A stretch of 17,888 nt of DNA. Source: JAJTZA01 sp041749815 (GTDB taxonomy: Bacteria; Verrucomicrobiota; Verrucomicrobiia; Chthoniobacterales; Terrimicrobiaceae). The position numbers and the translations under genes are program-made. Positions 1 to 7,536 of the stretch are shown in pieces (position 1 is the stretch's first letter; every line of letters starts with the position of its first letter). Where the stretch lies: NCBI GenBank assembly GCA_041749815.1, contig JBGTAR010000284.1:1-17888 (forward strand), read 5' to 3'. A model generated the notes under the pieces. It was not told where the DNA came from, did not search any database, and saw nothing but the letters and a program-made list of their open reading frames with translations.

Positions 1-87
1 GGAGAGGTTAAGATGATGGACGGCGGGGATTCTGTTGTAAGAAACCGTCAGATTTTCAATAACCAGGCAGTTGGATCGAGCATCCAT
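1..87 (-). CDS. Zinc/manganese ABC transporter ATPase, N-terminal fragment
   Basis: Reading the minus strand from the ATG at 87 gives 29 codons that run off the window: residues such as CLVIENLTVSYNRIPAVHHL are the first beta strands of an ABC ATPase, just before the Walker A loop. It would energise import of the metal captured by the binding protein encoded at 569-1486. A strong Shine-Dalgarno AAGGAGGTG lies at 105-97, nine bases before the ATG, and the stop of the preceding gene is only three bases upstream, so translation is probably coupled. A second in-frame-looking ATG at 83 is out of this frame. Walker, signature and switch motifs lie outside the window, so the substrate (Zn or Mn) is inferred only from the neighbouring znuA-like gene. 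Confidence 0.8.
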   Translation of the reverse strand, partial: MDARSNCLVIENLTVSYNRIPAVHHLNLS

Positions 88-90
88 CGG

Positions 91-519
91 TTACCTCACC
101 TCCTTGGTTGCTGACACAGCCAGGACTCCGGCCAATTCGCCATCACCCCAAAATGAGGCATCCACCAAATCTGATCCGTCGTGGCCAGCCCGTACCCGCA
201 CGGCAAAGCGCTGACCCGGTTCATTCGCAGTGGCCCTCACCACAAGGTCTGCCCCCACGTTGGGAATCTGAACCGTGGTTTTTGCAGGTGCGGATTCCAC
301 TTCCTCCGAAAAAATGCGGGAGTTGGCGTTCATGACCTCCACGCGGCACGGCGCACTGCTTTCGATCATCAGGTCTATTTGAATCAGATCTTCGACTACG
401 GCTGGTGTTTTCACAACTGGAGGCAGCTCGCGCGTCTGCGTGATCCTCCACACGGGAACCCCCAGAAGGCCAATCCCAAGGGCAACCAAAGCCAGTCTTA
501 AGCGGGGGTTTCCTCTCAC
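91..519 (-). CDS. Hypothetical membrane-anchored protein inside the metal ABC operon
   Basis: This is a 142-residue protein I do not recognise. It starts with GTG at 519, has a short basic N-terminus (RGNPRLR) followed by one hydrophobic segment at about residues 8-24, and then a soluble domain of about 115 residues rich in Val, Glu and Ala with a single Cys near residue 58. The layout suggests an inner-membrane anchor with a periplasmic beta-rich domain. It sits 49 bases after the znuA-like gene and three bases before the ATPase gene, so it is very likely co-transcribed and co-translated with them. There is no His-rich metal motif. A role as an accessory or regulatory part of the importer is inference from position alone. 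Confidence 0.7.
   Translation of the reverse strand: MRGNPRLRLALVALGIGLLGVPVWRITQTRELPPVVKTPAVVEDLIQIDLMIESSAPCRVEVMNANSRIFSEEVESAPAKTTVQIPNVGADLVVRATANEPGQRFAVRVRAGHDGSDLVDASFWGDGELAGVLAVSATKEVR
97..105 (-). promoter_or_regulatory. Strong ribosome binding site for the ABC ATPase
   Basis: AAGGAGGTG on the minus strand, nine bases before the ATG at 87 and inside the last codons of the upstream gene. Most genes in this window lack such a site, so it stands out and fixes the start of the partial ATPase gene. Confidence 0.75.
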
Positions 520-568
520 AGGGATCTCAGATTCTCAAGGCAGAAGTGGAAGGCAAGCTTGGAAGCTT

Positions 569-1486
569 TCATTCGAGGGCTCCGACGATTGTTTTGACAT
601 TGTGACGGACCATTTCCGCATAGGTGGCTGCCTTGCCTTCCCCCAAGCCATCCGCATAAAGCACCCCTCCAATTTTTGCGCCGGTTTCGCGAGTGAGCTC
701 TTCCAAAACTTTGGGATTCTCAATGTTCTCGGCAAAGATGGCTTTGACGCCCAGGCTTTTGATTTTGCCGATCAGGTCTTTGATTTTTTGGGATGACGGT
801 TCGTCGGAGGTGCTGATGCCCTGCACGGGCAGAATTGTGAAACCATAGTCGTTTGCGAAATAGCCGAGCGCATCATGCGATGTGACCAGGACGCGATGGG
901 ATCTTGGGAGCCTGGCAACCTCCAGTTTGCACTCTTTCTCCAATTCATCCAGGGCGGCCAGATAGGCCTTGGCATTGTTTTGATAGGCCGGGGCACCGGC
1001 AGGGTCGACTTTGATCAAAGCCTCCCGGATTTCCCGCACCGCAATCTTTGCATTGGAAATGCTGTGCCACCAGTGGGGGTCGACGCCGTCGGCATGCGAG
1101 TGGTCATGATCATGGTGATCGTGATCGTTGTCCAAAAACAGGGGCCTGACCGCCTCGCCCGGAACCAGAAAAATTGGTCCTTGGCCCACGCCTGCTTTTA
1201 ATTTTTCGAGATAAGCCTCAAAGCCAAGCCCGTTGGCGAGGACAATTTGCGATTGGGAAATCGTCTTCACATCGACAGGTCCCGGCTCAAAAAGGTGAGG
1301 GTCGTCGCCCGGCTTGAGAATTTCCACAACCTCCACACGGTCTCCACCCACGATTCTCGCAAAGTCGCTTAAAACCGTGCTCAGCGAGGCAACCACCAGC
1401 TTATCAGAGCCCTGCCCAGGTCCCTGAGCCAGGGCAGAACAAACCCCCCAAGCCCAAAAAATTGCTAGGAGCGTCAGATGTTTCAT
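569..1486 (-). CDS. znuA: Metal ABC transporter substrate-binding protein (ZnuA/TroA family)
   Basis: This 305-residue protein captures a divalent metal, most likely zinc, in the periplasm and hands it to the ABC permease. Residues 1-20 form a signal peptide ending ALA. Family marks are DPHLFEP (metal ligand His64), an acidic His-rich loop at 119-131 (DHDHHDHDHSH), DPHWWHS (His138), TSHDALGYF (His204) and the late LYADGLG segment with a candidate acidic ligand at Asp279. A His at the third ligand position and a long His loop favour zinc over manganese, by family knowledge. It is the first gene of a minus-strand operon with the unknown protein and the ATPase. The ATG at 1486 has no clear Shine-Dalgarno. 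A TTGCAA dyad lies upstream. The symbol is assigned by family; mntA or troA are possible alternatives. Confidence 0.88.
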   Translation of the reverse strand: MKHLTLLAIFWAWGVCSALAQGPGQGSDKLVVASLSTVLSDFARIVGGDRVEVVEILKPGDDPHLFEPGPVDVKTISQSQIVLANGLGFEAYLEKLKAGVGQGPIFLVPGEAVRPLFLDNDHDHHDHDHSHADGVDPHWWHSISNAKIAVREIREALIKVDPAGAPAYQNNAKAYLAALDELEKECKLEVARLPRSHRVLVTSHDALGYFANDYGFTILPVQGISTSDEPSSQKIKDLIGKIKSLGVKAIFAENIENPKVLEELTRETGAKIGGVLYADGLGEGKAATYAEMVRHNVKTIVGALE

Positions 1487-1517
1487 GGGGGAGGAATTTG
1501 GCGGGTTTAGGGTCTAG

Positions 1518-1534
1518 TTGCAAGTGTTTTGCAA
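1518..1534. promoter_or_regulatory. TTGCAA-N5-TTGCAA dyad upstream of znuA
   Basis: TTGCAA at 1518-1523 and again at 1529-1534 with GTGTT between them. TTGCAA is its own reverse complement, so the site is both a direct and an inverted repeat, spaced 11 bases (about one helical turn). It lies 32-48 bases upstream of the znuA-like start codon, where a metal-responsive repressor such as Zur would be expected. It does not match the enterobacterial Zur box I know. The operator role is inferred from position and symmetry. Confidence 0.4.
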
Positions 1535-1560
1535 AGATGGGTGCTGTTACTTTTTCCTGA

Positions 1561-2307
1561 TTATTCGGCTGCTGGGTGACCCCTCATGCGGCTTGGGGCC
1601 ACGCCAAATTGGCGTCGAAACATTTTTGAGAGCTGGTATTCGTCACCGATTGCGACGCGGGCGGCAATGGCTTTCATGGGCAGATCGCTGCTTAAGAGCA
1701 GGTTGCGAGCCTCCCGCAAACGGATTTGTCGCAAATCCTCCATCGGTGTGAGGCCACTCAAACGTTTAAATTTTCGCACAAAGGCAAACCGGCTCATGCC
1801 AGCATGGCGGGCGACGTCTGCGAGGCTGAGTTTACTGGCGAATTGTGATCGCAGGTGATCGCGAACCTTTTCCAGCCAGACATTCTTTGGCTGAGCAAGG
1901 GTCCAACACAATTCCCTGATGATTGTGTCAAGAAGCGAAAAACAGTCTGCCAGAGGCCGCCCCAGATCATGGTCGCGACGCATCCAACCAAGAAGCTCGA
2001 TGAGTCGCCCCTCGGGGTCATGCATCAGGAGGGGGAAATGGGGCAATAACTGATCAGCTTCGAAAGAGAGGAATCTCGTGTTTACGGGATCTTCCGGCAC
2101 TGATATTTCTTCATGAATTAATCCGGCCTCATAAAAAAGGACATCACCAGAGCGGACAACGTGATGGCCAAGCGCTGTTTTTAAAAGCATTGAGCCACTT
2201 TTTACCACAATCAGCTCATGGAACGGATGGAAGTGTGGTCGCATCCGCCAGTGACGGTCCGGAAAAATCTCACCGCAACCCAGAAACCTCATTGGAGCTT
2301 TTTTCAT
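1561..2307 (-). CDS. AraC-family transcriptional regulator with cupin sensor domain
   Basis: This 248-residue regulator has an N-terminal cupin-like sensor domain (HFHPFHEL at about 25-32, then GSM and the SGDVLFYEAGLIHE strand) and a C-terminal double helix-turn-helix at about 155-243 (SLADVARHAGMSRFAFVRKFKRLSG and the second helix pair ending KMFRRQFGVAPSRMR). AraC regulators of this layout usually sense a sugar and activate an adjacent catabolic operon. It is transcribed divergently from the Gfo/Idh-propeller-GH4 operon, 71 bases away, and is therefore the likely regulator of that operon. I chose the ATG at 2307; a TTG two codons upstream (2313) is also open. No strong Shine-Dalgarno is seen. 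The His cluster in the cupin could bind metal, but this is unproven. Confidence 0.88.
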   Translation of the reverse strand: MKKAPMRFLGCGEIFPDRHWRMRPHFHPFHELIVVKSGSMLLKTALGHHVVRSGDVLFYEAGLIHEEISVPEDPVNTRFLSFEADQLLPHFPLLMHDPEGRLIELLGWMRRDHDLGRPLADCFSLLDTIIRELCWTLAQPKNVWLEKVRDHLRSQFASKLSLADVARHAGMSRFAFVRKFKRLSGLTPMEDLRQIRLREARNLLLSSDLPMKAIAARVAIGDEYQLSKMFRRQFGVAPSRMRGHPAAE

Positions 2308-2362
2308 GAGCAATAAATGACAAAAGAAAGCAACGGAGGCTATTCACAATTTCAAGAATTAT

Positions 2363-2376
2363 CCGCAAAGTTGCGG
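2363..2376. promoter_or_regulatory. Perfect dyad CCGCAA-AG-TTGCGG before the sugar operon
   Basis: Six-base inverted arms with a two-base centre end two bases before the ATG at 2379, inside the 71-base region shared with the divergent AraC gene. The position overlaps the expected ribosome binding site, so it could be an operator or a small hairpin that limits translation. No obvious -35/-10 pair or Shine-Dalgarno was found in this AT-rich interval. Confidence 0.4.
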
Positions 2377-2378
2377 GT

Positions 2379-3446
2379 ATGTCCTCCAAACGTATCAAGA
2401 TCGGATTTGTGGGTGTTGGCTCCATGGGGCAATGCGCCCACTTGCGCAACTATGCCAGCCCCAGCCTGGCTGAGGAATGCGAAATAGTTGCCCTTGCAGA
2501 AATCCGCCCAAAACTCGCCGTCGATGTGGCCGCGCGATACGGTATTCCGCGGGTTTATGAAAACCATGAGCAGATGCTGGCAGCCGAGAAGTTGGATGCC
2601 ATCGTGGCCTCACAGCCGTTCACCCGCCATGGGTATTTGGTTCCAGAGCTGGCCAAAGCCGGTGTCCCCATTTTCACGGAAAAGCCGATTGCCGGGTCCA
2701 TCGCCTGCGGAGAGAAAATCCTGCGAGCCCTCGATGAGAACAAGACATGGCTGATGCTCGGATACCACAAGCGAAGTGATCCGGCGACCGAATATGCCGT
2801 GCAGGTGATCAAGGAGTGGAAGCAATCCGGAGAATTCGGAAATCTGCAGTTTGTCCGGATTGCGATGCCGCCGGGGGATTGGATTGCTGCAGGATTTTCG
2901 GACATGATTCATTCCAAAGAACCTTTGGGAGATCTTGAGTTTGACCCCTTGCCTCAAGACATGGATCAGGCAACAGCCCGCGAATATGAAACCTTCGTGA
3001 ATTATTACATCCATCAGGTCAACCTTCTCCGTCATTTGCTGGGAGAGTCCTACACGGTGAGTTATGCCGATCCCGCGAAGGTGCTGTTTGTGGCGCACAG
3101 CGCAAGCGGCGTGCCATGCAGTATCGAGATGGCGGCATATAACACGACCTTGGACTGGCAGGAATCCGCATTGGTGGCGTTCAAAAAGGGCTATGTGAAA
3201 CTGGATCTGCCTGCACCGGTTGCTTACAACCGCTGTGGACAGGTGGAGATACTCAAGGATCCCGGTCAGGGGGCGCTGCCAGTCACGATTCGTCCGACCT
3301 TTCCATGGTTGCACGCCATGCGCAATCAAGCGCTCAATTTTATCAAGGCCGTGCGCGGCGAGGCCCCCGCGCCCTGTCTTGCAGCTGAAGGCCTCGAGGA
3401 CATCCGCATCGCGCGCGAATACATCCGCCTTCTAAAGAAAGACTAA
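2379..3446 (+). CDS. Gfo/Idh/MocA-family NAD(P)-dependent sugar oxidoreductase
   Basis: This 355-residue enzyme carries an N-terminal Rossmann fold with GVGSMG at 12-17, the family EKP motif at 101-103 (FTEKPIAGS), GYHKRSDPA at 128-136, and a substrate-domain helix NYYIHQVNLLRHLLG at 208-222 whose His212 sits where the family's catalytic His is found. Such enzymes oxidise or reduce sugars, inositols or their derivatives at a ring carbon, using NAD(P). There is no signal peptide, so it is cytoplasmic. It is the first gene of a three-gene operon: four bases separate its stop from the propeller gene, and a GH4 glycosidase follows. The AraC gene on the other strand probably controls it. Substrate cannot be read from the sequence; C3 or C2 oxidation of a glycoside is an inference from the context. 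Confidence 0.9.
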   Translation: MSSKRIKIGFVGVGSMGQCAHLRNYASPSLAEECEIVALAEIRPKLAVDVAARYGIPRVYENHEQMLAAEKLDAIVASQPFTRHGYLVPELAKAGVPIFTEKPIAGSIACGEKILRALDENKTWLMLGYHKRSDPATEYAVQVIKEWKQSGEFGNLQFVRIAMPPGDWIAAGFSDMIHSKEPLGDLEFDPLPQDMDQATAREYETFVNYYIHQVNLLRHLLGESYTVSYADPAKVLFVAHSASGVPCSIEMAAYNTTLDWQESALVAFKKGYVKLDLPAPVAYNRCGQVEILKDPGQGALPVTIRPTFPWLHAMRNQALNFIKAVRGEAPAPCLAAEGLEDIRIAREYIRLLKKD

Positions 3447-3449
3447 GCC

Positions 3450-4541
3450 ATGCCGGTCAAATTCCTTCGTAAGTTTATCTCAGCCGAAACGTTTGAAGCT
3501 GTTGGCATATTTGACGTCGATGGCGACGGCGTGCCTGACATTGTTACCGGTGGTTATTGGTACCGGGGGCCCGACTTTCGTGAGAAGTTTATCATCGCCG
3601 ATAAAATGCCGCGCTACCGCGATTATTATGACGAGTTCTCCGTGATCCCCATGGATGTGGATGGGGATGGATGTTTGGATTTCGTTACCGGTGGTTGGTG
3701 GGGAAAATCCCTGCGCTGGCGAAAAAATCCCGGTAAACATGAGTTTGGCTGGGGAATGCAGGTGTGGGAAGACCACGTCATTGCCGAAAACATTGGCAGC
3801 ATTGAGACCACCCGTGCTTGGGACTTTGATGGTGATGGCCAACTGGAGATCGTGCCAAACACCCCTGGCAATGCTCTCTGTGCCTACAAACTTATGGGAT
3901 CAGGGGAGTGGAAGCGCCACGTGATTTACCCGCATGGCCTTGGTCATGGCCTGGGTTTTGGGGATGTGGATGGAGACGGTCAGGGTGAGTTTGTGACCCC
4001 CAAAGGTATTCTCAAGGCACCGGCATCCGGTCCGCTTGCGGGCGAATGGACCTTCACGGAAGAGTTCGACCTCGGCAGTGATGCCAGTATTCCTGTGTTG
4101 GTGGTTGATGTCGATGGCGATGGTGTGAACGAACTCATCGTCGGCAGCAGTCATTCCTATGGGTTGAGTTGGTGGAAGCAGACCGCAGGGGCGCATGGCA
4201 AACGCTCATGGACAAAACACGCAATCGATCTCTCCCACAGCCAATACCATGACCTCCATTGGGCCGACATTGACAGCGATGGACAACCGGAACTCATCAC
4301 TGGAAAACGATACCTTGCTCACTGCGGTCATGATCCAGGCGAATTCGATGACCTCGGCATTTATTATTTCAAATGGACTGGCAATGGTTTTGCCAAACAG
4401 GTCATCTCTTATGGCTCTCCCGGCATTGGCAAAGGCTGCGGTATCCAATTTGCCCTTGCTGACTTGCGTGGCACGGGGCGGCTTGACGTCATTGCTCCGG
4501 GAAAAGACGGACTCTGTGTCTTTTTTAACGAAGGAATCTGA
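3450..4541 (+). CDS. Seven-repeat VCBS/FG-GAP beta-propeller protein, cytoplasmic
   Basis: This 363-residue protein consists almost wholly of seven FG-GAP/VCBS repeats, with calcium-type DxDxDG loops starting near residues 22, 69, 125, 172, 220, 273 and 338. The first five are canonical DxDGDG, the sixth is DIDSDG and the seventh is degenerate (DLRGTG). Seven repeats fit a seven-bladed beta-propeller. Other conserved-looking parts are GGYWYRG (34-40) and GKRYLAHCGHDPGEFDDLG (285-303), with possible His/Asp metal ligands. No signal peptide or membrane segment is seen, unusual for calcium-loop propellers, which are mostly exported. It lies between a Gfo/Idh oxidoreductase and a GH4 glycosidase. 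The propeller domain of fungal aldos-2-ulose dehydratase is a possible functional analogue, so a sugar lyase or isomerase role is conceivable but is inference. Confidence 0.85.
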   Translation: MPVKFLRKFISAETFEAVGIFDVDGDGVPDIVTGGYWYRGPDFREKFIIADKMPRYRDYYDEFSVIPMDVDGDGCLDFVTGGWWGKSLRWRKNPGKHEFGWGMQVWEDHVIAENIGSIETTRAWDFDGDGQLEIVPNTPGNALCAYKLMGSGEWKRHVIYPHGLGHGLGFGDVDGDGQGEFVTPKGILKAPASGPLAGEWTFTEEFDLGSDASIPVLVVDVDGDGVNELIVGSSHSYGLSWWKQTAGAHGKRSWTKHAIDLSHSQYHDLHWADIDSDGQPELITGKRYLAHCGHDPGEFDDLGIYYFKWTGNGFAKQVISYGSPGIGKGCGIQFALADLRGTGRLDVIAPGKDGLCVFFNEGI

Positions 4542-4568
4542 GGCATGACCTCCCACAAACGATAAACT

Positions 4569-5987
4569 ATGGCTAAAATTGCTATGATTGGTGCAGGAAG
4601 CTTGGTCTTCTGCAAAACCCTGATGTCGGACTTTCTCGCCACGCCCGCGCTCGCGGGGAGCGAGTATCGGTTGATGGCACAGACCCACACACGTTTGGAC
4701 AAGATGGAATCCTTCGTGAAGCGAATGGTCAAGGATAACGGGATTGATGCAAGCATCGTCTCCACCATCAATCGGAGGGAGGCGCTGAAAGATGCGGATT
4801 ATGTGATCGTCATGATCCAATCCGGAGGGGTCGAGGAGTTTCGACAGGACTATGAGATCCCTCTGAAATACGGGGTCGACCAATGTATCGGTGACACTAT
4901 GGGGCCAGGAGGGGTGTTTCGTGCGCTGCGTCATATTCCTGCGCTGTTGGAGATCGCAAACGACATGCGTGAGCTTTGTCCAAACGCGATCCTTTTTAAT
5001 TATGCCAATCCCATGGCGATGTGTTGTTGGGCGTTGGGGCGCGTAAATGGGCTTCAATTTGTCGGGCTTTGTCATGGTGTCCAGACAACCATGGATTTGA
5101 TCGCGAGCTACACCGGGGTGCCAAAGAACGAGATCGATTTTGTCTGTGCTGGCATCAACCACATGGGCTGGTTCCTCAGACTGGAGCATCAAGGCCGGGA
5201 TCTCTATCCGGTTCTGAAGGCAAACTTTGAAAAACCCGGCCACTATGTGAACGAGAAGGTCCGCGCCGAGGTCATGCGGCATTTTGGTTATTTTATGACT
5301 GAGAGCACCGGGCACCTTTCCGAGTATCTTCCGTATTTTCGCAAAAATAAAAAAGCGATCGACCTTTATTGTGACGAACCCGCCTTTGGCGGCGAGAGCG
5401 GCGCTTATTATAAATACTGTGCGATGCTTGCCGAGAAGTTTGCCAAGGTTGACCCTCTCTCCATCGAGTCCACGGAGTTGGGGCCGCGCAGCGCAGAATA
5501 TTGCTCCCACATCATTGAGGCCATGGAGACCGGAAATATTTTTCGATTCAACGGAAATATTCGCAATGACGGCTATATCACCAATCTTCCGCAGGGGTGC
5601 TGTGTGGAAGTGCCGGTCTATGTGGATCGCACTGGCTTGAACCCCACGGTGGTGGGCAATCTCCCGAGCCAATGCGCAGCGCTCAACATGAGTAATGTGC
5701 AGGTGCAGGGTTTGGTTGTGGAAGCCTGCTTTACCGGTAACCCGGAGTTGGTCATGAACGCCGTGGCGATGGACCCGCTCACAGCCTCAGTTCTAACCCT
5801 GCAGGAAATCCGCGAGATGGTTGCCGAGATGTTGGTCGCAGAAGCCACATGGCTCCCGCAGTTTGATGGAAAAAAACTCAGGCCCGTTCCAGTGATCAAC
5901 GTTCCGAAGGGCGTTCAACGTGCCGATGTGCCCGTCGACCCGGCGCTGGCGATTGCCAACCGGTTTGGAAAACTCTCAGAGGCCTAA
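4569..5987 (+). CDS. Glycoside hydrolase family 4 alpha-glycosidase (MelA/GalA-like)
   Basis: This 472-residue enzyme belongs to family GH4, which cleaves glycosides by a redox mechanism: NAD+ oxidises C3, a divalent metal (usually Mn) helps deprotonate C2, and the bond is lost by elimination. Visible marks are the Rossmann start KIAMIGAGSLVF (3-14), the IGDTMGPGGVFRALRHIP segment (107-124), FNYANPMAM (143-151), the metal-ligand GLCHGVQ (Cys168) and AGINHMGWF (His198). The NPMAM and CHxVQ forms resemble alpha-galactosidases of the MelA type more than phospho-glycosidases. The second beta strand reads RLMAQTHTRL, where the family normally has an Asp (LMDID); the nucleotide ribose site may therefore be changed. 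It is the last gene of the sugar operon, 27 bases after the propeller gene. The protein is cytoplasmic and the substrate is uncertain. Confidence 0.92.
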   Translation: MAKIAMIGAGSLVFCKTLMSDFLATPALAGSEYRLMAQTHTRLDKMESFVKRMVKDNGIDASIVSTINRREALKDADYVIVMIQSGGVEEFRQDYEIPLKYGVDQCIGDTMGPGGVFRALRHIPALLEIANDMRELCPNAILFNYANPMAMCCWALGRVNGLQFVGLCHGVQTTMDLIASYTGVPKNEIDFVCAGINHMGWFLRLEHQGRDLYPVLKANFEKPGHYVNEKVRAEVMRHFGYFMTESTGHLSEYLPYFRKNKKAIDLYCDEPAFGGESGAYYKYCAMLAEKFAKVDPLSIESTELGPRSAEYCSHIIEAMETGNIFRFNGNIRNDGYITNLPQGCCVEVPVYVDRTGLNPTVVGNLPSQCAALNMSNVQVQGLVVEACFTGNPELVMNAVAMDPLTASVLTLQEIREMVAEMLVAEATWLPQFDGKKLRPVPVINVPKGVQRADVPVDPALAIANRFGKLSEA

Positions 5988-6132
5988 TGAAGCTTTCCAG
6001 CCTCCGATCGTGTTCGATTGAGTCCAACTCCTGAGGCTAGTCCGCTGAGCTTCTGTGCTGTTCCAACGCTGGTAGGGATTTTCTGGATTCTGCGTGCAAA
6101 CTGGCAGGGGTTGGAGTAAGCTGCTTTTCACA

Positions 6133-7536
6133 ATGAGTAATGAATTCTCCTACGATTTTGTGGTTATCGGCGGGGGGAGTGCCGGTTATGCAGCTGCAAG
6201 GACGGCTGCCGGTTTGGGTTTGAAGGTGGCCGTGATCGAAGGGGGCGGCGACGTGGGTGGCCTCTGTATTTTGCGGGGGTGTATGCCCAGCAAGGCCCTC
6301 ATTGAGAGCGCGAACCGGATCCTTGCAGCCCGGGAGGGGGAAGAATTTGGCGTGCGGGTCTCGGGGGTCCATGCGGACCTGGAGGCAATTATTGCGCGGA
6401 AGCGATCTCTGATTGGTGGTTTTGCCGACTACCGCCGGAAGCAACTTGAAGGCGGCACCTTTGATTTTTTTCGGGGATTGGCCTCATTTCTGGACGGAAA
6501 TCAGGTGGATGTGCGGCTACTCGACGGAGGGCGTATTGTCATAGAATCCTCGTATTTCCTCATTGCCACAGGCTCGAAAAGCTCGAACCCCGACGTGCCG
6601 GGGCTGGATGATGTGGGTGCTCTCACCAGTGACGAGATCCTTGATGCCCAGGAATTACCCCACTCGGTGATTGTTCTCGGAGCTGGCCCGGTGTCGCTTG
6701 AAATGGCGCACTACATGCATGCCATGGGGGTTCGGGTTACCATCATTCAGCGCAGTCCGCACTTCTTGAGCGGCGTGGATGGGGATGTCGCTGACACCGT
6801 GGAGATGGCATTCCGGGACCGTGGGATGGAAATTTACACCCGCACTAAATTGTTGTGTGTCGAACGGGCTGGCGAGACTTATCGGGTCGAGTTTGAGCAC
6901 AACGGGCAGCTTGTGGAAGCCGCGGCCGCGGCGGTGTTTAATGGTTTGGGGAGAATCCCCAACCTCAGGCCGCTTGGCTTGGAGAACACAGACGTCGAAC
7001 TCCATCACAAAGCCATCAAAGTTTCGCCCACCCAGCAATCGGCTGCTTCCAATATTTTTGCCGCAGGGGATTGTTGCGGCCCCTATGAAGTGGTCCATAT
7101 TGCCATTCAGCAAGGGGAACTCGCGGCTCGCAATGCGGCCCGACTTCTGAGGGGCGAGCACGCCCTGGAGACCATGGACTACCGACTGAAGCTCTATGCG
7201 GTGTTTACGGAGCCTCAAATCGGTGTCGTCGGCCTCTCCGAAACCGAGGCCCAGGAAAACGCCATTCCTTACAAAGTCGCCACTTATCCTTTTGATGATC
7301 ACGGCAAATCGCTGCTTGCCGGCGCCACAAGAGGTTTTGTCAAACTCCTTGTCAGCCCGGACTCCGGGGAGATTCTCGGAGGCGCGGTGGTTGGACCTCA
7401 TGCCTCGGACCTCATCCACGAGGTGGTCGTAGCCATGGCCTTTCGCTCCACGGCTGCTCAGTTAGCGATCATCCCCCACTATCATCCCACCCTCAGCGAA
7501 ATCTGGACCTATCCGGCCGAAGAACTCGCGGGTTAA
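6133..7536 (+). CDS. Dihydrolipoamide dehydrogenase-like FAD disulfide oxidoreductase
   Basis: This 467-residue flavoprotein has the full class I disulfide-reductase layout: FAD fold GGGSAG (13-18), redox-active pair Cys45/Cys50 in GGLCILRGCMPSK, ATGSKS (145-150), a second nucleotide fold GAGPVSLE (183-190), the FAD motif FAAGDC, and a C-terminal HYHPTLSE with catalytic His451 and Glu456. After the second fold's beta strand the sequence is QRS instead of an acidic residue, which favours NADPH over NADH by family rules. It is not beside 2-oxoacid dehydrogenase genes, so it may be a mercuric-reductase-like or general disulfide reductase and not the Lpd of a complex. I chose the ATG at 6133 (MSNEFSYDFVVIGGG); a GTG at 6094 is open upstream. 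GGAG lies at 6113, 16 bases before the ATG. A metal transporter follows. Confidence 0.88.
   Translation: MSNEFSYDFVVIGGGSAGYAAARTAAGLGLKVAVIEGGGDVGGLCILRGCMPSKALIESANRILAAREGEEFGVRVSGVHADLEAIIARKRSLIGGFADYRRKQLEGGTFDFFRGLASFLDGNQVDVRLLDGGRIVIESSYFLIATGSKSSNPDVPGLDDVGALTSDEILDAQELPHSVIVLGAGPVSLEMAHYMHAMGVRVTIIQRSPHFLSGVDGDVADTVEMAFRDRGMEIYTRTKLLCVERAGETYRVEFEHNGQLVEAAAAAVFNGLGRIPNLRPLGLENTDVELHHKAIKVSPTQQSAASNIFAAGDCCGPYEVVHIAIQQGELAARNAARLLRGEHALETMDYRLKLYAVFTEPQIGVVGLSETEAQENAIPYKVATYPFDDHGKSLLAGATRGFVKLLVSPDSGEILGGAVVGPHASDLIHEVVVAMAFRSTAAQLAIIPHYHPTLSEIWTYPAEELAG

Noticed and set aside
4206..5672. A 488-codon open frame on the minus strand across the GH4 gene and the end of the propeller gene
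   Set aside because: It is antisense to two genes with clear family motifs and has no recognisable domain. Its length follows from codon bias of the opposite strand.
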